The notes beneath the pieces are model-generated. The model had not been told where the DNA came from. It did no database searches and saw only the letters and a program-made list of their open reading frames with translations. Shown here one piece after another: positions 16,324-25,838 of a stretch of DNA of 38,036 nt (within the stretch, counting starts at the first letter, position 1; the number at the start of each line of letters is the position of its first letter). The stretch is from Clostridiales bacterium. Lineage in GTDB: Bacteria > Bacillota > Clostridia > Christensenellales > Aristaeellaceae. The DNA lies in NCBI GenBank assembly GCA_015056015.1, contig SVHD01000023.1, forward strand, positions 1 through 38,036, in the 5' to 3' direction. Position numbers and translations under genes: made by a program.

Positions 16324-17988
16324 ATGGAAAAATATGCGATTGGTCTGGATTTTGGCACCCTCTCCGGCCGCGCCGTGCTGGTTCGCGTCAGCAATGGGGA
16401 GCAGATTGCCTCTGCCAGCATGGATTATCCCCATGGGGTTATGGATCAGTTTTTGCCCTGCGGAAAGCGCCTGCCTGTGGACTGGGCCCTCCAGCACCCC
16501 CAGGATTATCTGGATGTGCTCTATACCGTTATCCCCCAAGTGGTGGATGAATCGGGCGTAAACCCCAAAGATATTATTGCCCTGGGGGTGGATTTTACCT
16601 GCTCCACCGCCTTCCCTGCTTTTAAGGATGGCACTCCCCTTTGCTTCCTGCCCGAATACCAGGAAAATCCCCATGCCTATGTAAAGCTGTGGAAGCATCA
16701 CGGCCCCCAGGAATATGCCAACCGCATTACGCAGGCCGCCTTGGAACAAAATCAGCAGTGGCTGAATAATTACGGCGGCCGCGTTTCCTCTGAATGGTCC
16801 ATTCCGAAAATCTGGGAATTGCTGGAGGAAGCGCCGGATATCTATGAAAAAATGGATCACTGGATTGAGGCCGGGGATTGGATGGTCTGGCTGCTGACGG
16901 GCAATCGCACCCTGAGCCTTTGCAATGCGGGCTATAAGATTTTCTATAATCAAAAAACCGGCTATCCCTCCGAGGATTTCTTCGCTTCCCTCAATCCCAA
17001 ACTGCGGCATGTGATGAAAGAAAAATATGATGCGCCCATGATCTATCTGGGCGAGCGCGCAGGCTTTGTCACCGAAGAAATGGCGAAAAAGCTGCATCTG
17101 CATCCCGGCGTATCCGTGGCTGCCGCCAATATTGACGCCGCCGTCTGCACCCCCGCCGTGGGCATTGATCGCCCCGGGGTGATGCTGGGCATTCTGGGCA
17201 CCTCCGCCGTGCATCTGGTCAACGGCACGGAGGAAAGGCAGGTTCCCGGCATGTGCGGCGTGGTGGAAAATGGCCTGATTCCCGGCTTCTATGGCTATGA
17301 GGCCGGGCAGAGCTGCCTGGGCGATCATTTCGCCTGGCTGGTGAAAAACTGCTGCCCCAAGGAATATTATGAAAAAGCCCGGGAAGAGGGCGTTTCCATC
17401 CATGAATATCTCACCCGCCTGGCCTCCCGCCTGGCCCCCGGCGAAAGCGGGCTCATCGCCCTGGATTGGTGGAACGGCAATCGCAGCGTGCTGGTGGATT
17501 GGGATCTGGAGGGCATGATGCTGGGCATGACGCTGCAGACCACCTGCGAAGAAATGTATCGCGCCCTGATTGAGGCCACCGCATACGGCGCCCGGATGAT
17601 CGTGGAAAACTACCGGGAAAACGGCGTGCCGGTGGATTCCTTTATCGCTTCCGGCGGCATCAGCCAGAAAAATCCCATGATGATGCAGATTTATGCCGAT
17701 GTGCTCAATATGCCCATCCGCATTGCCGGCAGCGCCCAGGGGCCCGCGCTTGGCGCAGCCATCTTTGGCACGGTATCCGCCGGCAGCGAATTGGGCGGCT
17801 ATGACGACGTAATCACCGGCGCCCGGAAAATGGGCCAGGTGAAAAATCTGGTTTATACCCCCATTCCCGAGCATGTAGCCGTATATGAAAAGCTGTTCCG
17901 GGAATACAGAATTCTTCATGATTATTTTGGCCGGGGCGCCAATGATGTGATGAAGCGCATCAAGGAAATCAAAAAGCAGGCACGATAA
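16324..17988 (+). CDS. araB: Ribulokinase
   Basis: 554 residues, the size of AraB. FGGY-kinase fold: N-terminal phosphate loop [15 protein letters not shown] (Asp9-Thr12), AraB-type segments [29 protein letters not shown] and [12 protein letters not shown], second ATP-binding part [11 protein letters not shown] and [20 protein letters not shown] followed by an [12 protein letters not shown] loop. It phosphorylates L-ribulose (also other ribuloses in some homologues) to the 5-phosphate. It sits between the HAD phosphatase and the epimerase. The partner isomerase araA is not in the window. Start is preceded by AAGGAG. Confidence 0.95.
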   Translation: MEKYAIGLDFGTLSGRAVLVRVSNGEQIASASMDYPHGVMDQFLPCGKRLPVDWALQHPQDYLDVLYTVIPQVVDESGVNPKDIIALGVDFTCSTAFPAFKDGTPLCFLPEYQENPHAYVKLWKHHGPQEYANRITQAALEQNQQWLNNYGGRVSSEWSIPKIWELLEEAPDIYEKMDHWIEAGDWMVWLLTGNRTLSLCNAGYKIFYNQKTGYPSEDFFASLNPKLRHVMKEKYDAPMIYLGERAGFVTEEMAKKLHLHPGVSVAAANIDAAVCTPAVGIDRPGVMLGILGTSAVHLVNGTEERQVPGMCGVVENGLIPGFYGYEAGQSCLGDHFAWLVKNCCPKEYYEKAREEGVSIHEYLTRLASRLAPGESGLIALDWWNGNRSVLVDWDLEGMMLGMTLQTTCEEMYRALIEATAYGARMIVENYRENGVPVDSFIASGGISQKNPMMMQIYADVLNMPIRIAGSAQGPALGAAIFGTVSAGSELGGYDDVITGARKMGQVKNLVYTPIPEHVAVYEKLFREYRILHDYFGRGANDVMKRIKEIKKQAR

Positions 17989-18008
17989 AGAAGAAAGGAA
18001 GGCCCGTT

Positions 18009-18710
18009 ATGCTCAAAGAATTAAAGCGTGAAGTATTGGAAGCCAATCTGCTTCTGCCCAGGCATCAGCTGGTCACTTTTACATGGGGCAATGTTTCCGG
18101 TATCGATCGGGAAAAGGGCCTGTTTGTGATCAAGCCCTCCGGCGTTCCTTATGAAGAACTGACGGAAGATACGCTGGTGGTCATCGATCTGGAGGGCAAA
18201 AGGGTGGAAGGAAAACTGAATCCTTCTGCCGATACCGATACCCACCTGGAGCTTTATCGCCGCTTCCCCCAGATCGGCGGCGTGGTGCATACCCATTCCC
18301 GCTGGGCCACCGTCTGGGCCCAGGCCGGCCGGGATATTCCCGCCTACGGTACCACGCACGCCGACGCCTTTTATGGCGCTGTGCCCTGCGCACGGGTGCT
18401 GACCAAGGATGAAGTGGAACGGGATTATGAATTGGAAACGGGCAAGGTCATCGCCGCCCATTTTGAAGAAAACAATCTGGATCCCCAGGCCATTCCCGCC
18501 GTGCTTGTGCATTCCCACGGCCCCTTCACCTGGGGAAAAGACGCCCACGCGGCAGTGCATAACGCCGTGGTGCTGGAGGAAATCGCCATGATGGCCTTCC
18601 ATACCGAAATGCTCTCCCCCAAGCGTCCCCGGCCCCCCATGGCCCAGTATATTCTCAATAAGCATTATCTGCGCAAGCATGGCCCGGACGCCACCTACGG
18701 CCAGAAATAA
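18009..18710 (+). CDS. araD: L-ribulose-5-phosphate 4-epimerase
   Basis: 233 residues, the AraD/class II aldolase fold. The motifs GNVSGIDRE (27-35) and [10 protein letters not shown] bind the phosphate; zinc ligands are His94 and His96 in VVHTHSRWA and His170 in [22 protein letters not shown] and the C-terminal [12 protein letters not shown] are also AraD-specific. The enzyme converts L-ribulose 5-phosphate to D-xylulose 5-phosphate, feeding the pentose phosphate pathway. It is the last gene of the operon, 20 bases after araB, behind AAAGGAAGG. Confidence 0.96.
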   Translation: MLKELKREVLEANLLLPRHQLVTFTWGNVSGIDREKGLFVIKPSGVPYEELTEDTLVVIDLEGKRVEGKLNPSADTDTHLELYRRFPQIGGVVHTHSRWATVWAQAGRDIPAYGTTHADAFYGAVPCARVLTKDEVERDYELETGKVIAAHFEENNLDPQAIPAVLVHSHGPFTWGKDAHAAVHNAVVLEEIAMMAFHTEMLSPKRPRPPMAQYILNKHYLRKHGPDATYGQK

Positions 18711-18717
18711 TTCACCA

Positions 18718-18771
18718 TAAAAAATACTGCCGGAGCTTCCCGAAAGCATGCTCCGGCAGTTTTTCTTTTTC
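18718..18771. terminator. Bidirectional terminator between araD and the FMN-binding protein gene
   Basis: ACTGCCGGAGC (18726-18736) pairs perfectly with GCTCCGGCAGT (18750-18760). T-rich sequence follows on the plus side (TTTTCTTTTT) and A-rich sequence precedes it (18718-18724), so it can serve both convergent genes. Confidence 0.93.
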
Positions 18772-18773
18772 AC

Positions 18774-20360
18774 TTATTCTTCGGTGGCCTTCTTTACCGC
18801 ATCCTGCACAGCCATGGCAATGGTGGTGGAGCTGGCAGTGGCGCCGGTCACAGCGTCGATGCCGCCTTCGATCTTGCCGCCGTCAAAATGATCCACATTG
18901 GCAGAGGGCGTCAGCACCAGATCCAGAATCACCTGCACATCCTTGCCAATATACTGGGCAAAATAGGCGTCCTTGCCTTCAGCCCAGAGGCGGAAGGTTT
19001 CCGTGCCGGTATCAATTACGCTGCCTTCCCGCACATTCACGCCGGTGATCACGCCATTGTCGATGCTCACATCCACGATGGCGGTAAATTCCGTATCGCC
19101 GTGCCAGGTCATGCTGGCAACGCCGGTATAGCTTTCCCCGGCCGCTTCGGAAGCCTTTTTTTCTTCTTCCCCGGCAGGCTGTTCATCCGCCGCGTCCGCC
19201 GCGTCTTCCGCGCCTTCCTTGGTCAGCAGCATGGCCATGTTTTCGCTCATAGCCACCATGTTGTTGAAGGGAACATAGATATTCTTGGCCCATTCATTGC
19301 CTTCCGCTGCGCCCAGGGTCTGGGTCTGGCCGTTGTAATAGAGCACCAGCTGGCCATCCAGCACGGCAAATACGCCCACTTCGGCGAAATTGTTGATGCC
19401 GCTTTCGGTCATGCCCGCCACATCATGGAATTTCTTTTCATCCGTGCTCAATTCCGCGCCCACCTGGCCGTAACGATTGTAAACATAGCATTTCTGATAT
19501 TTGGCGGATTGCGCTTCATAGGTATCCCCATCGGGCAGATCGGCATTTACCTGATAGCCCTTGCGCTGGGCATTGAGCACTTCCTGACGGAAGGTGCCGT
19601 CTTCCCGCAGTTCCAGATTCACAATTGCACGGATCCACAGGAATTTTTCCGCCGTCCATACGGGCGCGTTCTTTTTCAGATCTTCCACAAAGCCCTGCCA
19701 GTCATGGCTGCCGGTATACAGACCCAGCAGATCGGGATATTTTTCCGCATCATATTCATTATCCACAACCACAACGATGGAATCTTGGGCCGGATCGGTG
19801 GAAACGAAGGTGCCATACATGGAACGGGATTCCACGGTTTTCCGGGTCTGGCTTTCCGCCTTGATCACGCAGATCCCGGGGCCCACGGCGGTCAGCACGC
19901 CATCGGCGTTCACGCTGGCCACTTTTTCATCCGTGCTGCTCCAGATCACGCCGGTCACCGTATCAAAAATGGTGGGCAGATTGACCTGGGCGGAAAGCGC
20001 TGCGGTTTCGCCGGATTTGAGATTGAGCACCCCGTTCCCATCGATCACCACGGAAAAATCAGTGGCAACCTTCACCGCGCAGGTATATTCCTTGCCGGCA
20101 TAGGAAGCGGTAATCACGGCGCTACCATCCCCCATGGCCATAATCACGCCATGATTGACCACGGCAACCTTTTCATTGCTGGAGGCATAGCTGTCTGCGG
20201 CCTTTTCCGCGCCATTTTCCATCATGGCAAGATAGGCGGTCTGGCCAAGTTTGGTCAATTCCAGATAATCCGCAGAAAGGGCAATTTCCCCTTCCGCCAT
20301 TGCGGGCACGATGCTAAAAATCATCACCAGTGCCATTAACATCGCCAGCATTTTTTTCAT
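18774..20360 (-). CDS. Secreted Ig-like (Big_2) and FMN-binding domain protein
   Basis: 528 residues. Start 20360 is preferred over 20381 because the earlier ATG lies inside the ribosome site. A signal peptide (MKKMLAMLMALVMIFSIVPA, cut after AMA) is followed by two bacterial Ig-like group 2 units (about 25-95 and 105-180; ASSNEKVAVVNHGVIMAMGD and SSTDEKVASVNADGVLTAVG), a region of unknown fold (about 200-390), an acidic Glu/Ala linker, and a C-terminal FMN-binding domain (about 420-528). The end carries GGIDAVTGATASSTTIA, the site where ApbE attaches FMN covalently to Thr. A role in extracytoplasmic electron transfer is inferred. No cell-wall sorting signal is seen. Confidence 0.8.
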   Translation of the reverse strand: MKKMLAMLMALVMIFSIVPAMAEGEIALSADYLELTKLGQTAYLAMMENGAEKAADSYASSNEKVAVVNHGVIMAMGDGSAVITASYAGKEYTCAVKVATDFSVVIDGNGVLNLKSGETAALSAQVNLPTIFDTVTGVIWSSTDEKVASVNADGVLTAVGPGICVIKAESQTRKTVESRSMYGTFVSTDPAQDSIVVVVDNEYDAEKYPDLLGLYTGSHDWQGFVEDLKKNAPVWTAEKFLWIRAIVNLELREDGTFRQEVLNAQRKGYQVNADLPDGDTYEAQSAKYQKCYVYNRYGQVGAELSTDEKKFHDVAGMTESGINNFAEVGVFAVLDGQLVLYYNGQTQTLGAAEGNEWAKNIYVPFNNMVAMSENMAMLLTKEGAEDAADAADEQPAGEEEKKASEAAGESYTGVASMTWHGDTEFTAIVDVSIDNGVITGVNVREGSVIDTGTETFRLWAEGKDAYFAQYIGKDVQVILDLVLTPSANVDHFDGGKIEGGIDAVTGATASSTTIAMAVQDAVKKATEE

Positions 20361-20401
20361 TATAATCCCCTCTCCTTTCATGCATATCGCAGGATGGTTT
20401 C

Positions 20402-20430
20402 AGTTTAATGATCCCTCTTCCGTTTGTCAA
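20402..20430 (-). promoter_or_regulatory. Promoter of the FMN-binding protein gene
   Basis: Minus-strand -35 TTGACA (20425-20430), 17-base spacer, -10 TAAACT (20402-20407), about 40 bases before the chosen start codon. Confidence 0.72.
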
Positions 20431-20542
20431 TATATCCACCGCCTGATTTACCCGTTCGAATTGCACATATTCTGTACTTATAATTACAAAAATTCCACAT
20501 CGTCAGTTTTGTGCTTTTCCTGCGCATAAAGATTTCTTTTCC

Positions 20543-20571
20543 TTGCGTTTCTTTCCAAAATTTCGTATAAT
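20543..20571 (+). promoter_or_regulatory. Promoter of the MATE-tex operon
   Basis: -35 TTGCGT (20543-20548), 17-base spacer, -10 TATAAT (20566-20571); the MATE start codon lies 35 bases downstream behind AAAAGGAG. Confidence 0.78.
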
Positions 20572-20606
20572 GGCTTTTGCATGTAAAAATAAAAGGAGTG
20601 AAATGC

Positions 20607-21956
20607 ATGCGAGCAAAAGATATGACGGCAGGCAAGCCGCTGCCGCTGATTATTGCTTTCGCCCTGCCCATGATGGCGGGCAATATCTGCCAGCAATTAT
20701 ATACATTGGTGGACGCAGCCTTTGTAGGCCGCGGCGCCGGCACCCTGGCCCTGGCCGCCGTGGGCGCAGCCGATTGGTTCAACTGGGTGATTATGGGGGT
20801 GATCTGGGGCTATACCCAGGGCTTCTCCGTGCTGATTTCCCAGTATTTCGGCGCCGGGGAAAAGCAAAATGTGCGCAGGGCAGTGGGGCTTTCCATTTCC
20901 CTGACCACCGTTATTTCCCTGCTGCTGATCCTGATCAGCCATCTGCTGATCTTGCCGGTGCTTCGCCTTCTGCATACCCCCGACGATATCTTTGCCCAGG
21001 CCGAATTATATCTGCGTATTCTCTTTTCTGCCCTGCCCATTCTGGGGGCCTATAATGTTCAGGCGGGCATCCTGCGTGCCGTGGGCGACGCCAAATCCCC
21101 GCTGATTGCCATGATCATCGCTTCCTGCGTCAATATCGCATTGGATGCCCTGTTTGTCATGGTTTTCCGTTGGGGCATCGCCGGCGCTGCCGTGGCCACC
21201 GTCATCGCCCAGGGCGCTTCCGCCGTTTATTGCTTCATCATCATCCGCAAAATTCCCGATATCCGCTTTGAAAAAGAGGATCTTGCCTGGCACAGCGCCA
21301 TCGGCCGCCGGCTGCTTGCCCTGGGCACGCCCCTGGCCGCGCAGAATACCGTTATCGGCGTAGGCGGCATGGTGATTCAGCGGGTGGTCAATCCGTATCA
21401 GAGCTCCTTTATCGCCGGCTATACCGCCACCAATAAGCTCTACGGCCTGCTGGAAATGGCCGCTGCCTCCCTGGGCGGCGCCCTGGGCGCCTATACGGGC
21501 CAGAATTTCGGCGCCAGGAAAATGGATCGTGTCCAGTCCGGGGTGCGTTTGGGCGTTTCCCTGGCGCTGATTGTTTCGGTCATCGTTTCCGCCGCCCTGC
21601 TGCTTTCCGGGCGCAGCCTGCTTTCCCTCTTTGTGGATCCTTCGGAACCTCAGATTACCTATGTTCTGGATGTGGGGCAGCGCTATCTCAATACCATGCT
21701 CTATGCCCTGCCCACCTTGTATCTTCTCTGGGTTTATCGCTCCGCCCTGCAGGGCATGGGCGATACCATGATTCCCATGGTATCCGGCCTGGTGGAATTT
21801 GGCATGCGGGTGGGCGTCGCCATGATTCTGCCGGCGCTGATTGGCCCGGATGGCATTTTCATCGCGGAAATTTCCGCCTGGATCGGCGCAGCCATTCTCC
21901 TGGCGGTTACCTACTATATCAAGATTGGCAAATTCTCAAACAGGAGGGAATACTAA
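20607..21956 (+). CDS. MATE-family efflux transporter
   Basis: 449 residues with about twelve membrane helices in two similar halves. Typical features: FALPMMAGNICQQLYTLVDA in helix 1, FVGRGAGTLALAAVGAADWF, AGILRAVGDAKSPL between the halves and its counterpart YRSALQGMGDTMIPMVSG in the second half. The family exports cationic compounds or metabolites in exchange for Na+ or H+. The start at 20607 (MRAKDM) is set by AAAAGGAG with 8-base spacing; an in-frame ATG at 20577 precedes that site. Ends immediately before tex, which probably shares the transcript. Substrate cannot be predicted. Confidence 0.9.
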   Translation: MRAKDMTAGKPLPLIIAFALPMMAGNICQQLYTLVDAAFVGRGAGTLALAAVGAADWFNWVIMGVIWGYTQGFSVLISQYFGAGEKQNVRRAVGLSISLTTVISLLLILISHLLILPVLRLLHTPDDIFAQAELYLRILFSALPILGAYNVQAGILRAVGDAKSPLIAMIIASCVNIALDALFVMVFRWGIAGAAVATVIAQGASAVYCFIIIRKIPDIRFEKEDLAWHSAIGRRLLALGTPLAAQNTVIGVGGMVIQRVVNPYQSSFIAGYTATNKLYGLLEMAAASLGGALGAYTGQNFGARKMDRVQSGVRLGVSLALIVSVIVSAALLLSGRSLLSLFVDPSEPQITYVLDVGQRYLNTMLYALPTLYLLWVYRSALQGMGDTMIPMVSGLVEFGMRVGVAMILPALIGPDGIFIAEISAWIGAAILLAVTYYIKIGKFSNRREY

Positions 21957-24107
21957 ATGGATTTTGTTACGATTCTTGCGCAGGAATTTCATCTGCGTCC
22001 CCAGCAGGTACAGGCCGTTATCGAGCTTCTGGATGCGGGCAATACCATCCCCTTCATCGCCCGTTACCGGAAGGAAGCAACCGGCTCTCTGGATGATCAG
22101 GTGCTGCGCGAATTATCCGAGCGGCTGGAATATCTGCGCAATCTGGAAAAGCGCCGGGGCGAAATTGAAAAATCCTTGCAGGAGCAGAATGTGCTCACCG
22201 AAGAATTGCAGCAAAAGCTTTCTGCGGCCCTGACCCTTGCCGAGTTGGAGGATCTCTATCGTCCCTTCCGTCCCAAGCGCCGCACCCGGGCCACCGTCGC
22301 CAAAGAAAAAGGCCTGGAGCCTCTGGCCCTGTGGCTGCTGATGCAGCTGCCCGGCGCCGATCCGAAAAAGGAAGCCGAAAAATATATCAGCGAAAAAAAA
22401 GAAGTATTGGATGCTGAAGCCGCCCTTGCCGGCGCCCGGGATATTATCGCCGAATCCGTCAGCGATGACGCGGCCCTGCGCAAGGATATGCGCGCCTTTT
22501 TGCTGCGTGAGGGCGTCATGGAAACCCGCGCCGCCAAGGAAGAAGACAGCGTATACAGCATGTATTATGAATATTCCGAGCCCGTTTCCCGGATGGCCGC
22601 CCATCGCATTTTGGCCATCAACCGGGGCGAACGGGAAGAATTTTTGAAAGTATCCCTGAAGGCGCCCGATGATAAGGCCCTGCATCTGATTTTCCTTTCC
22701 TTTGTGCGGCCCGGTTCCCCTGCCTCCCAGCAGGTACAATTGGCCTGCGAAGACGCATGGGAACGCCTGCTCTTCCCCTCCATGGAGCGGGAAATCCGGG
22801 GTGAGCTTACCGACCGGGCCAACGAATCCGCCATCCGGGTCTTTTCCCAGAATCTGCATCAATTGCTGATGCAGCCCCCCATCAAGGGCAAAATCACCCT
22901 GGGCGTGGACCCCGGCTTCCGCACCGGCTGCAAGCTGGCCGTTATTGATGAAAACGGCAAGGTGCTGGAAACGGGCGTGGGGCATTTCACCCTACCCGGT
23001 CAGGAATTCCAGAAGGCCCAGTCTGCCAAGCTCATCAAGCGCATGGTGGCCGAGCATCACGTCACCGCCATCGCCATCGGCAATGGCACCGCATCCCGGG
23101 AAAGCGAGCAATTCATTGCTTCCCTTCTGCCCGAAATGCCCGGCGTTGCCTATATGATCGTCAGCGAGGCCGGCGCCTCCGTCTATTCCGCCAGCAAGCT
23201 GGCTGCCCAGGAATTCCCGGAATATGATGTTTCCCTGCGCAGCGCCGTTTCCATCGCCCGGCGCATGCAGGATCCCCTGGCCGAATTGGTCAAGATCGAT
23301 CCCAAGGCCATCGGCGTTGGCCAGTATCAGCATGATCTGAAGCAAAATGAACTCACCGGCGCTTTGGATGGCGTGGTAGAGCAGTGCGTGAATATGGTGG
23401 GCGTGGAAATTTCCACCGCCTCTGCCGAATTGCTTTCCCATGTGGCGGGCATTGGCCCGGCCCTGGCGAAAAATATCGTGGCCTACCGGGAAGAAAACGG
23501 CATTGCCAGCCGGGCCGCCCTGAAAAAAGTGCCCAAGCTGGGGCCCAAGGCCTTTGAGCAGTGCGCGGGCTTCCTGCGGGTGATGGACAGCAAAAATCCC
23601 CTGGATGCCACCGCCGTTCACCCTGAAAGCTACGACGCCGCCAAGCAATTGCTCGCCCTGCTTTCCTATGATCTCAAGGAACTGAAGAAGGGTGGCGTGC
23701 CCGGCATTGCGGAAAAGGCCGCAGAATACGGCCTGGATAAGCTGGCAGGCGAGCTGAATATCGGCCTGCCCACCCTGAATGATATGCTTTCCGAATTGCA
23801 AAAGCCCGGCCGGGATCCCCGCGATGAATTGCCCGCTCCCGTTTTGCGCACCGACGTATTGGATATGAAGGATCTTCAGCCCGGAATGGAGCTCACCGGA
23901 ACCGTCCGCAACGTCATCGATTTTGGCGCGTTCGTGGATATCGGCGTGCATCAGGATGGCCTGGTGCATATCTCCCGTATGGCCGAGCGCTTCATCCGCC
24001 ATCCTTCCGAAATTGTGAAGGTGGGCGATGTGGTCAAGGTCTGGGTGGTGGATGTAGACATGAAGAAAAAGCGCATTGCCCTCACCATGGTGAAGGGAAG
24101 AACGTAA
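21957..24107 (+). CDS. tex: Tex-like RNA-binding transcription accessory protein
   Basis: 716 residues. Order of domains: Tex N-terminal helical domain (TIPFIARYRKEATGSLDDQV, LEDLYRPFRPKRRTRATVAK), YqgF/RNase-H-like domain (about 320-450; ITLGVDPGFRTGCKLAVIDE), tandem helix-hairpin-helix (VAGIGPALAKNIVAYREENG, KVPKLGPKAFEQCAGFLRVM) and a C-terminal S1 domain (GTVRNVIDFGAFVDIGVHQD). All parts are intact. Tex binds nucleic acid and is implicated in transcription and RNA stability. The start directly abuts the MATE stop, with GGAGG within the MATE 3' end. Confidence 0.95.
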   Translation: MDFVTILAQEFHLRPQQVQAVIELLDAGNTIPFIARYRKEATGSLDDQVLRELSERLEYLRNLEKRRGEIEKSLQEQNVLTEELQQKLSAALTLAELEDLYRPFRPKRRTRATVAKEKGLEPLALWLLMQLPGADPKKEAEKYISEKKEVLDAEAALAGARDIIAESVSDDAALRKDMRAFLLREGVMETRAAKEEDSVYSMYYEYSEPVSRMAAHRILAINRGEREEFLKVSLKAPDDKALHLIFLSFVRPGSPASQQVQLACEDAWERLLFPSMEREIRGELTDRANESAIRVFSQNLHQLLMQPPIKGKITLGVDPGFRTGCKLAVIDENGKVLETGVGHFTLPGQEFQKAQSAKLIKRMVAEHHVTAIAIGNGTASRESEQFIASLLPEMPGVAYMIVSEAGASVYSASKLAAQEFPEYDVSLRSAVSIARRMQDPLAELVKIDPKAIGVGQYQHDLKQNELTGALDGVVEQCVNMVGVEISTASAELLSHVAGIGPALAKNIVAYREENGIASRAALKKVPKLGPKAFEQCAGFLRVMDSKNPLDATAVHPESYDAAKQLLALLSYDLKELKKGGVPGIAEKAAEYGLDKLAGELNIGLPTLNDMLSELQKPGRDPRDELPAPVLRTDVLDMKDLQPGMELTGTVRNVIDFGAFVDIGVHQDGLVHISRMAERFIRHPSEIVKVGDVVKVWVVDVDMKKKRIALTMVKGRT

Positions 24108-24121
24108 GAAACAGGATGTTT

Positions 24122-24230
24122 TGCGGGGGAAACCATTCTTTGTAGCCAAAGAACGGTTTCCCCCGCACCCCTTTCCAAGAAAGCTGTTCTGGATATTGCC
24201 ATTTTTCTCTGATCTGCATGTGTGCCAGTG
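24122..24230 (+). repeat. Dispersed stop-proximal hairpin repeat, copy A
   Basis: Fifteen bases after the tex stop. The hairpin (24122-24167) has arms TGCGGGGGAAACCATTCTTTG and AAAGAACGGTTTCCCCCGCA style halves around TAGCC, with one G-T mismatch. It is followed by CCCCTTTCCAAGAAAGCTG/TTCTGGA (24168-24192) and, after a variable stretch, GTGTGCCAGTG (24220-24230). The same three blocks recur at B2 and E and in weaker form elsewhere. It has no coding capacity that I trust. Confidence 0.82.
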
Positions 24231-24278
24231 AAAATGAGGTTATCATAGAAAAATTTTGAATTCTAAATCCCGCATGAA

Positions 24279-24306
24279 AAAAGAGCTTCCCGAAGGAAGC
24301 TCTTTT
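24279..24306. terminator. Terminator after metQ
   Basis: AAAAGAGCTTCC (24279-24290) pairs with GGAAGCTCTTTT (24295-24306) around a CGAA tetraloop. A/T-rich flanks on both sides allow use by metQ (minus) and by read-through from tex. Confidence 0.9.
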
Positions 24307-24319
24307 CATTTACTGTTGA

Positions 24320-25150
24320 TTATTCAGCAGCGGGAACGGTGAAGGTGGGGATAACGCCACCAGCAAAGCCTTCATTTTCCAGGATAAACTTCTGAACCTT
24401 TTCAGTGCACAGAACCTGTTCCAGGGCCTTCATCCAGGGAGCTTCAGCATTTTCGGGGGTGCAGACAACATAGTTGATATACACCTGGCCGGTCACGCCT
24501 TCAGCTTCAGTGAACAGGGCATCATCCTTAACGGTCATGCCGGCATCCAGCACATAGTTGCCATTGATCACGGCGAAAGCCACATCTTCCAGCACGGAGG
24601 GGATCATTTCGGCGTTGAGTTCATAGATTTCGATACCATTGGTTTCCACGATATCTTCCTTGGTCAGGCCGCTGTCAGCATTGGCGCCTTCGGGCAGCTT
24701 GATCAGGCCGGCATCCTGCAGCAGCAGCAGAGCGCGGGTTTCGTTGGAGGGGTCATTGGTCACAGCGATCTTGTCGCCAGCGGCGATTTCGCTCAGATCC
24801 TTCTTGGTGCCGGGATAGATGCCGTAGGGTTCGCAATGCACGCCGATGGCAGCAACCAGCTGTTCATCTTCGGGAGCATTGGCGTTGTAGTCATTCAGGA
24901 AGGGGATATGCTGAAAATAGTTGGCATGCACATCGCCGGCCGCGGTGGAAGGATTGGCGATGAAATAATCGGTTACTTCCAGAATTTCAATGTCATAACC
25001 CAGAGCTGCCATATCTTCCTTGACGAATTCCAGGATGATGGCGTGGGGAGTGGTGGAAGCGGCGATGATGATCTTTTCATTCGCCAGAGCGCAGGTGGTG
25101 GCAGAGGCCAGGCAGACCAGGGCGAGTACCAGAGCGAGCAGCTTTTTCAT
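24320..25150 (-). CDS. metQ: Methionine-type ABC transporter substrate-binding protein
   Basis: 276 residues of the NlpA/MetQ family, which presents methionine (or other sulphur amino acids) to MetNI. Hallmarks: KIIIAASTTPHAIILEFVKE, DYFIANPSTAAGDVHANYFQ, HIPFLNDYN, GIYPGTKKDLSEIAAGDKIA, VTNDPSNETRALLLLQDAGL and FAVINGNYVLDAG. The signal peptide ends ATTCALA-NEK; the two Cys there do not fit a standard lipobox, unlike most Gram-positive MetQ, so lipid anchoring is uncertain. Third gene of the metN-metI-metQ unit, 31 bases after metI, behind GAAAGGAG. Confidence 0.92.
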   Translation of the reverse strand: MKKLLALVLALVCLASATTCALANEKIIIAASTTPHAIILEFVKEDMAALGYDIEILEVTDYFIANPSTAAGDVHANYFQHIPFLNDYNANAPEDEQLVAAIGVHCEPYGIYPGTKKDLSEIAAGDKIAVTNDPSNETRALLLLQDAGLIKLPEGANADSGLTKEDIVETNGIEIYELNAEMIPSVLEDVAFAVINGNYVLDAGMTVKDDALFTEAEGVTGQVYINYVVCTPENAEAPWMKALEQVLCTEKVQKFILENEGFAGGVIPTFTVPAAE

Positions 25151-25181
25151 TTTGTTTCTCCTTTCAAATTTCCGGTCTTAT

Positions 25182-25838
25182 TTATCGGATACGATGATCC
25201 AAGCGGCGGGTAAGCCGCGTTCCGGTGATGGTAATGATCTGTACCATCAGCACCAATACGGCGCTGGCGCAATACATGAAATCGTAGTATTTTTTCCCGC
25301 GCTGATAGCCCTTGGTGATGGCGTAGGCGCCCACGCCGCCGCCGCCCACAGCGGAAACCATGGCGGTATAGGCCAGAATCGTGGTCACGGCCACTGCCGC
25401 CCCGTTAATCAGGGAAGGCACGGCCTCGGGAATCAATACCTTGGTAATAATCTGCCATGTGGAGGAACCCATGGACTGGGATGCCTCAATCACTCCGTGA
25501 TCCACTTCCAACAGTGAAGATTCCACCACACGCGCCACATAGGGCGATGCGCTGATCACCAGCGGAAATACCGCGGCGGTGGTGCCAATGGTGGTGCCCA
25601 TCACCACGCGGGTAACGGGAATCAGCATGGCAATCAACAGAATGAAAGGAATGGAACGCAGGAAATTGATGATTGCCCCCAGCACCGTATTAAAGGTGGG
25701 CGCCGGGCGGATACCATCCTTCCTGGTGATAACCAGCAACACCCCGAGTGGCAAGCCGATCATATAGGAGATCACCGATGCGCTTACCGTCATCATGCAG
25801 GTTTCCAGAAAGCCCTGCCACAAAAGCGGCCAATTCAT
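25182..25838 (-). CDS. metI: Methionine-type ABC transporter permease
   Basis: 218 residues with five predicted membrane helices. The family motifs are clear: TCMMTVSASVISYMIGLPLG near the N-terminus, FLRSIPFILLIAMLIPVTR, the cytoplasmic EAA loop VIEASQSMGSSTWQIITKVL, and AMVSAVGGGGVGAYAITKGY. It forms the membrane channel as a homodimer driven by MetN. Its ATG shares one base with the metN stop (TGATG), so translation is coupled. Confidence 0.94.
   Translation of the reverse strand: MNWPLLWQGFLETCMMTVSASVISYMIGLPLGVLLVITRKDGIRPAPTFNTVLGAIINFLRSIPFILLIAMLIPVTRVVMGTTIGTTAAVFPLVISASPYVARVVESSLLEVDHGVIEASQSMGSSTWQIITKVLIPEAVPSLINGAAVAVTTILAYTAMVSAVGGGGVGAYAITKGYQRGKKYYDFMYCASAVLVLMVQIITITGTRLTRRLDHRIR

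Noticed and set aside
18888-20339. A 483-codon plus-strand frame opposite the FMN-binding protein
   Set aside because: The minus-strand protein has a signal peptide, Ig-like domains, promoter and ribosome site; the other is a His/Gly-rich shadow without these.
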